Below are positions 1-4,060 of a stretch of 5,882 nucleotides of DNA, in pieces. The DNA comes from an uncultured Clostridia bacterium. GTDB lineage: Bacteria > Bacillota > Clostridia > UMGS1883. How positions within the stretch are numbered: position 1 is the first letter of the stretch; every line of letters starts with the position of its first letter. The notes below the pieces were generated by a model. It was not told where the DNA came from, searched no databases, and was given only the letters and a program-made list of their open reading frames with translations. Made by a program: the position numbers and the translations under genes. The DNA is taken from assembly GCA_947624455.1 (NCBI GenBank), contig CANQKL010000107.1, forward strand, positions 1-5,882, in the 5' to 3' direction.

Positions 1-126
1 ATAAGAGATCATTTTGCGCACCGTCGTTTCCGAACCCCTTGGGGTGAGGAAAATTTCGACGGCGCATAAAATCCGCCATATAGGACGGCTGCCGCTCATG
101 CCCCAAAGGGGGCGCTCATTTTTCAC
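1..126 (-). CDS. Possible partial minus-strand gene, N-terminus only (unknown)
   Basis: An open frame starts at a GTG (126-124) and runs without a stop for 42 codons to the left window edge. It begins MKNERPLWGMSGSRPIWRIL. A GGAGG ribosome binding site lies 6 bases upstream of the GTG, and a TTTACA-N17-TATACT promoter lies further upstream on the same strand, so the expression signals are coherent. I do not recognise the protein. It is Arg/Trp-rich, and the DNA it lies in is GC-rich and full of inverted repeats. The frame could therefore be a chance reading of a structured repeat. The plus strand also has an unbroken frame over the first 66 bases, ending in a stop at 67-69, which adds to the doubt. 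Confidence 0.35.
   Translation of the reverse strand, partial: MKNERPLWGMSGSRPIWRILCAVEIFLTPRGSETTVRKMISY
21..62. repeat. Nested inverted repeat (hairpin-forming)
   Basis: The outer arms are CCGTCG (21-26) and CGACGG (57-62). The next arms are TTTCC (27-31) and GGAAA (48-52). The inner arms are ACCCC (34-38) and GGGGT (41-45) around a TT loop. All three levels are nested in 42 bases, with only short bulges (GA, GA and ATTT). No T-run follows on either strand, so it is not an ordinary terminator. It could be part of an interspersed structured repeat or a fold within a transcript. Confidence 0.55.
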
Positions 127-163
127 GCGGCGCCTCCGGCCAATGCTTAAAAAATACTAAAAG

Positions 164-181
164 ATACTATAAGTATAGTAT
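164..181. repeat. Inverted repeat over the minus-strand -10 box
   Basis: The arms ATACTATA (164-171) and TATAGTAT (174-181) are perfect and separated by AG. They overlap the -10 box (182-177) of the minus-strand promoter. The position suits an operator, but AT-rich palindromes also occur by chance. Confidence 0.4.
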
Positions 182-205
182 AATACATTTTTACCCATTT
201 GTAAA
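177..205 (-). promoter_or_regulatory. Minus-strand promoter (TTTACA-N17-TATACT)
   Basis: On the minus strand the -35 box TTTACA is at 205-200 and the -10 box TATACT at 182-177, with a 17-base spacer. Transcription would start near position 170 and reach the GGAGG/GTG start of the partial minus-strand frame about 45 bases later. Confidence 0.55.
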
Positions 206-325
206 CACTAAAATGTAAATTTTTTATTTTATTTTTTTGAACGTTGTTTCGACAATTTCAGCAGAATTATTGAAAGTATACAAAATAATTGGGGTACGCG
301 CAGGTTTTTTTATATCAAATGCCTC

Positions 326-354
326 TTTAACTTGCCCAAGGTTTGTGCTATTAT
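326..354 (+). promoter_or_regulatory. Promoter of the HPr-like gene (TTTAAC-N17-TATTAT)
   Basis: The -35 box TTTAAC is at 326-331 and the -10 box TATTAT at 349-354, spacer 17. TGC immediately before the -10 box makes an extended -10 element. The start of transcription would be near 361, leaving a leader of about 60 bases before the ATG at 422. The rest of the AT-rich stretch from 206 to 325 shows nothing I can name. Confidence 0.5.
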
Positions 355-421
355 ATATAAAGCCCGAATGTGGCGCAGAGAAGCGACCGCCCGGGTTCAC
401 AGAGAAAGGGGAGGGTTCGTC

Positions 422-661
422 ATGTTCACAAGAAAGATAAATATCGACACCGTGGATAAAGTGCAAAGTCTGGTGGGCGCGGCCACGGCGGCGCCTTTTG
501 AAGTGAATATAATGGACGAAAAATTTACCGTCAATGCCAAATCCATTATGGGGTTGTTCAGCATTGACCGACAGCAGCCGGTGACGATCACCGTCAACGC
601 GGACGACGACAGCAGCGAGGCGAAGGAGTTCCTTATGGAGATCAGGGATTATATCGTCTGA
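422..661 (+). CDS. HPr-like small protein lacking the active-site histidine
   Basis: This is a 79-residue protein, close to the usual 85-90 residues of HPr, the phosphocarrier of the sugar phosphotransferase system. Residues 37-58, including NAKSIMGLFSI and the following VTITVNAD, match the second half of HPr, and Ser41 lies where HPr has its regulatory Ser46. The region that should carry the GLHARPA motif with His15 reads instead DTVDKVQSLVGAATAAPFEV and contains no histidine, so it cannot take phosphate from enzyme I in the usual way. The ATG at 422 is preferred over an in-frame ATG at 332 because it has an AAAGGGGAGGG ribosome binding site 7 bases upstream and the HPr-like fold begins there. 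The gene stands alone with its own promoter and terminator. A regulatory or Crh-like role is possible but is inference. Confidence 0.8.
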   Translation: MFTRKINIDTVDKVQSLVGAATAAPFEVNIMDEKFTVNAKSIMGLFSIDRQQPVTITVNADDDSSEAKEFLMEIRDYIV

Positions 662-688
662 TACATATTATTTTACCTTTTACTATGT

Positions 689-720
689 AATATCCGTCCC
701 AAGGGGACGGATATTTTTTT
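689..720 (+). terminator. Rho-independent terminator of the HPr-like gene
   Basis: A perfect 12-base-pair stem has arms AATATCCGTCCC (689-700) and GGGACGGATATT (704-715), a 3-base loop and a T-run ending at 720. On the plus strand it ends the HPr-like transcript 27 bases after its stop. It abuts the stop codon of the convergent gene. On the minus strand the stem is followed by ACATAG rather than a T-run, so bidirectional activity is uncertain. Confidence 0.9.
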
Positions 721-1624
721 ACTTTTGGTTCAGCGGCACGCTGGCCGGCGCGCCCGTTACCGTACCGGAAACCACTATCTGGGTGGTGCCGGGTACCACG
801 GTGGTGCCGGTGCAGGCGGCGGTGATGGTAGCGGCGGGAACGGTTATAGTCTCGGAAGAGGTGCCGTTGGGCAGGGTAAGGGTTCCCGCGGTGAAGTCAT
901 AGTTGGCGGAAGAGAATTCCTCGCCGTCAACGGTTATGCCCGTAATGTTGGGTACGGGGTTGAACAGGTCGGTCAGGACGACGTTGGTGGCGTCCACGTT
1001 GCCGTAGTTATACAGGTCGAAGGTATAGGTTATGGCGTTGCAGCCGGTGGGGCAGGTACTCATGGACTTAATTATGCTCACATCGGCGTAGCTGGCCACG
1101 GGCAGGGTATCGGAAACGTCCACCGTCTGATTGCAGTCGCCGGTGAGGGCGAAGGTGGCGGTATTTTCGATGGAAGCGCCGGTCGTAAGGTCCGCGTACT
1201 CGTTGACCTGGGCCTTGTAAACGATGATAGCGTTGCTGCCCGCCGCAAGGCTGGGAATGGTGAACACCACCTCGGTAGTCTCGCCGCTATCAACCTGGAG
1301 GCTGGCGGAGAGAACGCCGTCGATATAGAGATTGGCGGGGCCCACATAGGTGAGGGGATTTACAGGACTCTGACAGCCAGTTGGCGTGTAAGAGCCGAGG
1401 TTATCTGTGATAGTGACCTGACCCTCTCCGGAGCAGCAGTTGTTGCTGAGGGTGAGGATATAGGTTATTTCATCATTGGCGCGGTAAGAAGTCTCAAGGG
1501 AGGTTTTGGTAGCCTCCAGAGAGTCCTGAAGGGTAGCCGTCGCCACATTGGAGGTGGCTACTCCCCGCGTGCTCCCGCCGTACAGATAGGACAGGCGGGC
1601 CTGGTTCGTGATCTGTGTTGCCAT
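719..1624 (-). CDS. DUF11-type repeat (beta-sandwich) protein
   Basis: The product is 301 residues and is made of two related DUF11-like units. One runs at about 33-160, with a TKTSLETSYRANDEITYIL opening and a TDNLG motif. The other runs at about 178-290, with KSMSTCPTGCNAITYTFDL and VVLTDLFNP. The N-terminus MATQITNQARLSYLYGG is the usual start of such clostridial proteins. The family forms Ig-like beta sandwiches, often on cell surfaces, but I see no signal peptide, membrane segment or LPXTG sorting motif, so its location is unclear. Seven cysteines (63, 64, 84, 164, 191, 195, 271) are unusual for the family and could form disulfides or bind metal. An AGGAGA ribosome binding site (1631-1636) fixes the ATG at 1624. 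The gene is distinctly GC-rich beside AT-rich neighbours, and I find no convincing promoter. Function unknown. Confidence 0.85.
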   Translation of the reverse strand: MATQITNQARLSYLYGGSTRGVATSNVATATLQDSLEATKTSLETSYRANDEITYILTLSNNCCSGEGQVTITDNLGSYTPTGCQSPVNPLTYVGPANLYIDGVLSASLQVDSGETTEVVFTIPSLAAGSNAIIVYKAQVNEYADLTTGASIENTATFALTGDCNQTVDVSDTLPVASYADVSIIKSMSTCPTGCNAITYTFDLYNYGNVDATNVVLTDLFNPVPNITGITVDGEEFSSANYDFTAGTLTLPNGTSSETITVPAATITAACTGTTVVPGTTQIVVSGTVTGAPASVPLNQK

Positions 1625-1650
1625 TGTATTTCTCCTGAAATTTTAAGATT

Positions 1651-1660
1651 TGTAGCTACA
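1651..1660. repeat. TGTAGCTACA palindrome upstream of the DUF11 gene
   Basis: A perfect 10-base palindrome lies 26 bases upstream of the DUF11 gene start. It could be an operator or chance. No clear -10/-35 pair is visible around it. Confidence 0.3.
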
Positions 1661-1705
1661 CTTCATCCTATGCCATGCCCGCGAAAAATGTGAAAAGCAC
1701 ACGAA

Positions 1706-1737
1706 AAAAGGCTTGAAACCCATGTTTCAAGCCTTTT
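1706..1737 (-). terminator. Hairpin with T-run on the minus strand, next to the transposase remnant
   Basis: A perfect 14-base-pair stem has arms AAAAGGCTTGAAAC (1706-1719) and GTTTCAAGCCTTTT (1724-1737), with loop CCAT. Read on the minus strand, the stem runs straight into six Ts, so it would terminate transcription arriving from the transposase remnant and insulate the DUF11 gene. It is also followed by four Ts on the plus strand and may have weak activity there. Confidence 0.7.
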
Positions 1738-1868
1738 CACAGTTGGTGGAACTCGGAAGCCGAGTAAGAGCTGTTGTCCTTAAAGCCCTCTAAATACCTG
1801 TAACGCGAATATTCGTCGATAGCGGTGAACTGATAATACTTTTCTCCTTTAGCTTCTCCGACTAAACA
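1737..1868 (-). pseudogene. Transposase remnant (integrase core, IS3/IS481 type)
   Basis: One minus-strand frame reads CLVGEAKGEKYYQFTAIDEY followed by SRYRYLEGFKDNSSYSASEFHQL and a stop at 1739-1737. This matches the start of the rve (DDE integrase) core of clostridial IS3/IS481-like transposases: the YQFTAIDEYSRYRYLEAF stretch that contains the first catalytic Asp. Only about 43 residues survive. The upstream DNA stops resembling a transposase just before the Cys codon, and the frame ends early at the adjoining hairpin. No start codon or ribosome binding site is attached. It is a decayed fragment and marks a past insertion upstream of the DUF11 gene. Confidence 0.75.
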
Positions 1869-1952
1869 GGAGGATTCCTTTCTGTGAGTTGGTGTGGTAA
1901 CTATACTTTAACACAAAGGTTTCCATTCCGCTATTCTTTTTTTGCTCTTTTA

Positions 1953-2001
1953 CCCCCCCCGATAAATATGACGGAACTTGTTTCCGACATATTTATCGGG
2001 G
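1953..2001. repeat. 45-base hairpin beside a C8 run
   Basis: The arms CCCCGATAAATATG (1957-1970) and CATATTTATCGGGG (1988-2001) are perfect over 14 bases. After one A-A mismatch, CGGAA (1972-1976) and TTCCG (1982-1986) extend the stem around a CTTGT loop. The left arm merges into a run of eight Cs (1953-1960). Neither strand has a terminator-like T-run after it. It lies between the transposase remnant and the first toxin-antitoxin module and could be a small mobile-element relic or a structured repeat. Confidence 0.65.
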
Positions 2002-2003
2002 CC

Positions 2004-2016
2004 ATGTGTAACACAT
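2004..2016. repeat. ATGTGT-A-ACACAT palindrome
   Basis: A perfect 6-1-6 inverted repeat lies just after the 45-base hairpin and about 50 bases upstream of the -35 box of the first toxin-antitoxin promoter. It may be a protein-binding site or chance. The rest of 1870-2060 shows no gene. Confidence 0.3.
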
Positions 2017-2063
2017 CTATTGTAAACCTACAGCATGCCTTTCATATAAGGAAAAATAATGTA

Positions 2064-2092
2064 TTGACAAACGTAAAAGAAAAGTATATAAT
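2064..2092 (+). promoter_or_regulatory. Consensus promoter of the HigBA-like module
   Basis: The boxes are TTGACA (2064-2069) and TATAAT (2087-2092), both perfect, with a 17-base spacer. Transcription should begin near 2099. The palindrome GATATATC (2103-2110), just downstream, is placed where an antitoxin repressor could bind, which is inference from how such modules autoregulate. Confidence 0.85.
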
Positions 2093-2129
2093 ATGAATAT
2101 AGGATATATCTAATAAAGAGGTGGTATAT

Positions 2130-2501
2130 TTGGGTGATTTTACGGTCATATTTTACAGTACAACCGATGGTCGAGAACCAGCAAGGGATTTTTTAGACTC
2201 TCTTGACCTGAAAATGAAGGCAAAAATGGTTAAAACCATCGCCTTTTTACAAGATGTCGGAACAGCTGCACGTGAACCGTATTCCGAGTATATAGACGAC
2301 GGGATATTTGAACTTAGAGCAAAAGTCGGCAGCGATATTTCGCGGATCATGTATTTCTTTTATGCAGGCGGAAAAATCATTTTAACAAACGGTTTTATTA
2401 AAAAGACGCAGAAAGCACCGAAAAACGAGATATATCTTGCAAAAAAGTACCGTGAAGATTATTTGAAAAGAGCCATGAAAGGAGAGCTTGACAATGACTG
2501 A
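2130..2501 (+). CDS. RelE/HigB-like toxin (Gp49 family)
   Basis: The product is 123 residues from a TTG start. It matches the phage Gp49-like branch of the RelE/HigB toxins, which are usually ribosome-dependent mRNA interferases. The key stretch is residues 48-108: REPYSEYIDDGIFELRAK, then GSDISRIMYFFY, then LTNGFIKKTQKAP and the Lys/Arg-rich AKKYREDY. The TTG at 2130 is preferred to the GTG at 2121, because that GTG is itself part of the AAAGAGGTGG ribosome binding site; from the TTG the spacing is 5 bases and the protein starts MGDFTVIFY, as is usual for the family. The gene is toxin-first, overlaps the antitoxin gene by 8 bases and shares its promoter. It looks intact. Confidence 0.88.
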   Translation: MGDFTVIFYSTTDGREPARDFLDSLDLKMKAKMVKTIAFLQDVGTAAREPYSEYIDDGIFELRAKVGSDISRIMYFFYAGGKIILTNGFIKKTQKAPKNEIYLAKKYREDYLKRAMKGELDND

Positions 2502-2775
2502 CTTTAACACTTATCTTGAAGAGCAGCTTAAGGATCCGAGCTTCAAAAAAGAATACGATGAGCTTGAACCGGAGTTTGCAATCATGAGGGCGATGGTAGA
2601 CGCAAGAAAGAAAACCGGCCTTACCCAGGAGGAGCTTTCTGTGCGCACCGGAATTGCCCAAAGTGACATAAGCAAGCTTGAAAATGGAAATGCCAATCCG
2701 TCGTTAAAGACACTTAAAAGACTTGCCGATGGTATGGGAATGACGCTCAAGGTCGAGTTCCTTGCAAAAGCTTGA
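2494..2775 (+). CDS. XRE-family helix-turn-helix antitoxin (HigA-like)
   Basis: The product is 93 residues. Residues 32-86 form an XRE/Cro-type helix-turn-helix: TQEELSVRTG (44-53), then QSDISKLENG (56-65), then NPSLKTLKRLADGMGMTL. The N-terminal 30 residues are acidic and probably contact the toxin. Such antitoxins neutralise the toxin and repress the shared promoter. The ATG at 2494 is chosen because GGAG (2481-2484) lies 9 bases upstream; an in-frame TTG at 2488 would be only 3 bases away. The start overlaps the toxin stop, which suggests coupled translation, and a terminator follows. Confidence 0.9.
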   Translation: MTDFNTYLEEQLKDPSFKKEYDELEPEFAIMRAMVDARKKTGLTQEELSVRTGIAQSDISKLENGNANPSLKTLKRLADGMGMTLKVEFLAKA

Positions 2776-2792
2776 TCTCCTAATTTATATTT

Positions 2793-2827
2793 GGAAAGAG
2801 TCGTATAACATCGACTCTTTCTTTTTT
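2793..2827 (+). terminator. Terminator of the HigBA-like module
   Basis: The stem AAAGAGTCG (2795-2803) / CGACTCTTT (2812-2820) is extended by a G-C and a G-T pair, has an 8-base loop and runs into six Ts (2822-2827). It lies 18 bases after the antitoxin stop. Confidence 0.85.
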
Positions 2828-2850
2828 GCGCGAGTTTTACAACGTATATA

Positions 2851-2997
2851 ATGAAAGACTTATTATTGATAATAGTCGGTTTGATTTCGGTGCTGGTGTC
2901 TTGGGACATTACATCGGCCGTTTTTCTTTTTATGCTGGCTTTGCCTCTATTTTTCGCAAAGGAGAATTACGATGTCGGCGAAAGGATTGATGAATAG
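2851..2997 (+). CDS. Possible 48-residue membrane peptide
   Basis: A short frame opens with ATG at 2851 and ends with TAG at 2995-2997. It encodes MKDLLLIIVGLISVLVSW, then DITSAVFLFMLALPLFF, then a charged tail AKENYDVGERIDE. Residues 4-18 and 23-35 are hydrophobic, so it would form one long or two short membrane segments with a charged C-terminus. Against it, there is no ribosome binding site, and a TATAAT (2847-2852) overlaps the ATG. It fills the gap between the two toxin-antitoxin modules and stops three bases before the -35 box of the second. It may be a real small protein, the remains of a longer one, or chance. I do not recognise it. Confidence 0.35.
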   Translation: MKDLLLIIVGLISVLVSWDITSAVFLFMLALPLFFAKENYDVGERIDE

Positions 2998-3000
2998 TCC

Positions 3001-3029
3001 TTGACTAAAGGGCTGCAAAGTGATATAAT
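3001..3029 (+). promoter_or_regulatory. Promoter of the BrnT-type module
   Basis: TTGACT (3001-3006) and TATAAT (3024-3029) are separated by 17 bases, one base from the full consensus. Transcription would start near 3036, giving a leader of about 18 bases before the toxin start. Confidence 0.85.
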
Positions 3030-3053
3030 ATATTTAAAAGAAGGTGTTTGACT

Positions 3054-3321
3054 TTGAGATTTGAATGGGACTCAGAAAAAAAATGAAATGAATAAAGAGA
3101 AACATGGCATTTCGTTTGAAACAGCAGTACACGTTTTTGACGACAAATACTGCGTTGAAATATATGATCAAGCTCACAGCATCGATGAAGGCCGTTACAT
3201 TGCCGTCGGTCAAGTTGGGAAAATCTTGTTTGTTGTATTCAATAGTATACGGATAATTTCGGCAAGACTTGCCACGGAAAAAGAAAGGAGAATCTATTAT
3301 GACAGTAACTTATTCTGTTAG
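3054..3321 (+). pseudogene. brnT: BrnT-type toxin gene with a frameshift in an A8 run
   Basis: From a TTG at 3054, with AGGTG (3042-3046) 7 bases upstream, the frame reads MRFEWDSEKK and hits TGA at 3084-3086. This is the normal BrnT beginning. The rest of the toxin continues in the +1 frame: NEMNKEKHGISFETAVHVFDD, then YCVEIYDQAHSIDEGRYIAVG, VGKILFVVF and IRIISARLATEKERRIYYD, ending at 3321. One fewer A in the run 3076-3083 would join both parts into an 88-residue protein, about family length. BrnT is a RelE-fold ribonuclease toxin. The loop before IRIISAR also seems several residues shorter than usual. An ATG at 3088 lacks a ribosome binding site, and a TTG at 3061 has one too far away, so a re-start would give a protein without the conserved FEWD start. 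It may be a true pseudogene, or be rescued by slippage on the A run. The end overlaps the antitoxin gene by 23 bases. Confidence 0.8.
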
Positions 3322-3487
3322 TCCGGGACAAAAACCTACAGCTGAACAGCTTAAAGAAGTTGAAGAAGCCGCCAAACTTCCTATTACCTTCGATGAAGAC
3401 TCTCCGGAGCTTACACCTGATATGGAAAAAGCATTTAGATGTGCTGTAGCCCAGCGAAACAGAAGTATGATAAAAAGTGAGGCATAA
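3299..3487 (+). CDS. Small acidic antitoxin of the BrnT-type module
   Basis: The product is 62 residues, starting MTVTYSVSPGQKPTAEQLKE. AAGGAG (3285-3290) sits 8 bases before the ATG at 3299, and the start lies inside the end of the toxin gene. The conserved-looking core PITFDEDSPELTPDMEKAFR (residues 28-47) is what I expect of the small partners encoded behind clostridial BrnT toxins. The protein is acidic in the middle with a basic tail. It is not the ribbon-helix-helix DUF4415 type in any way I can see. Its role as antitoxin is inferred from position, overlap and this motif. It remains intact although its toxin is frameshifted. Confidence 0.72.
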   Translation: MTVTYSVSPGQKPTAEQLKEVEEAAKLPITFDEDSPELTPDMEKAFRCAVAQRNRSMIKSEA

Positions 3488-3493
3488 AATTCA

Positions 3494-3528
3494 ACCCGTA
3501 AGTCTTAACCGGCTTACGGGTCTTTTAT
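3494..3528 (+). terminator. Terminator of the BrnT-type module
   Basis: The arms ACCCGTAAG (3494-3502) and CTTACGGGT (3513-3521) form a 9-base-pair stem with a 10-base loop, followed by TCTTTTAT. It begins 7 bases after the antitoxin stop. The T-run is interrupted, so it is weaker than the others. Confidence 0.7.
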
Positions 3529-3555
3529 ATTTGAGTTGAGAAAGGAAAAAATGAA

Positions 3556-3747
3556 ATGGACAGCTACTTGAAAAATGGTTCTGGATATTCTGACCCAACG
3601 GCTTATACCGTAATCAAAAAAAACGATGAATCCCAAAGATTTTACAATCTATTACATACTATTTGGTATATTTGCAATATAGCAGGTTTTAAACTTGAAA
3701 ACCGTTTAGTATTAGTGGACAAACGTACGGGAAAAGTTTGGATTTGA
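3556..3747 (+). CDS. 63-residue protein of unknown function
   Basis: The protein reads MDSYLKNGSGYSDPTAYTVI at its start and ends LVLVDKRTGKVWI. It resembles short clostridial proteins with an NGSGYxDPTAY opening, a central aromatic helix (here residues 29-45, FYNLLHTIWYICNIAGF) and a DKRTGKVW end, which often sit in accessory or phage-like regions. I know of no function. Only two residues are Cys or His in that helix (His34, Cys39), so no metal site is evident. AAAGG (3541-3545) is 10 bases before the ATG. A second ATG at 3551, better spaced, opens a 6-codon frame that overlaps this start. A strong terminator follows. No promoter of its own is clear, so it may depend on read-through from the BrnT-type module. 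Confidence 0.7.
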   Translation: MDSYLKNGSGYSDPTAYTVIKKNDESQRFYNLLHTIWYICNIAGFKLENRLVLVDKRTGKVWI

Positions 3748-3761
3748 ATGATCAATTTTAG

Positions 3762-3799
3762 AAATAAGAGCGCTTGATGAACAGGCGCTCTTATTTTTT
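3762..3799 (+). terminator. Strong rho-independent terminator
   Basis: A perfect 12-base-pair stem, AAATAAGAGCGC (3762-3773) and GCGCTCTTATTT (3785-3796), has an 11-base loop and a T-run to 3799. It ends the 63-residue gene and probably closes the plus-strand block of small genes. Confidence 0.9.
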
Positions 3800-4060
3800 G
3801 TAAAATTTGTTATAGGTCATCCTCGCTATTCTAAGTTATAATTGGCCTAAAAATGTCTAACTCGGAGTTAGAAATCTGGCTAGAAAATCATGATATTTTT
3901 TGTCCACTTTTATTTTTGGAAGTGGGCAAATGCTCACTTTTGTTTTGAAAAATGTGGGCTTAGAGTGATAAAATGGGTCGGCAAGGGGCTTTTTTGCCCA
4001 AAAAAAGTGGGCATCTGGGCGTAAGAATATTTTTTTGGGTTTTTATGTAGTATTTATTAA
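3800..4060. other. Intergenic region with repeated AAGTGGGC-like motifs
   Basis: No gene is visible. An almost perfect palindrome TCTAACTC-G-GAGTTAGA lies at 3856-3872. After it, a short motif recurs in both orientations: CCACTTTT (near 3904-3911), AAGTGGGC (3920-3927), GCTCACTTTT (3932-3941), ATGTGGGC (3952-3959) and AAAGTGGGC (4004-4012). Neighbouring copies can pair with each other. This is the 3' flank of the minus-strand membrane-protein gene. GCCCA/TGGGC and GGGC/GCCC stems are present near 3990-4012, but none is followed by a clean T-run, so I do not call a terminator. Confidence 0.5.

Noticed and set aside
332..421. Longer N-terminus for the HPr-like protein from an ATG at 332
   Set aside because: That ATG lies upstream of the predicted -10 box, has no ribosome binding site, and the added residues do not belong to the HPr fold.
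361..421. Riboswitch or attenuator in the leader of the HPr-like gene
   Set aside because: The leader is about 60 bases with only a short CCCGGG palindrome and no terminator-antiterminator pair.
725..1693. Long plus-strand open frame with a Gly/Val/Arg-rich translation
   Set aside because: It is the mirror of the GC-rich DUF11 gene. It has no ribosome binding site, its composition is unlike a protein, and the minus-strand gene has a recognisable family and a good start.
1884..2096. Plus-strand 70-codon frame
   Set aside because: It runs through the C8 run, the 45-base hairpin and the consensus promoter of the next gene, has no ribosome binding site and resembles nothing.
2121..2129. GTG start at 2121 for the HigB-like toxin
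   Set aside because: The GTG is part of the ribosome binding site itself; the TTG at 2130 has correct spacing and the usual family N-terminus.
2847..2852. TATAAT as a third promoter between the toxin-antitoxin modules
   Set aside because: The bases 17 upstream (2824-2829, TTTGCG) do not resemble a -35 box and lie partly in the preceding terminator's T-run.
2511..2909. Minus-strand 132-codon frame across the antitoxin
   Set aside because: It overlaps a well-supported helix-turn-helix gene and its terminator, and its translation is low-complexity Ser/Leu with no ribosome binding site.
3856..4013. CRISPR array
   Set aside because: The repeated words are only 8-9 bases, irregularly spaced and in mixed orientation. 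No repeat of 23 or more bases with unique spacers exists anywhere in the window.
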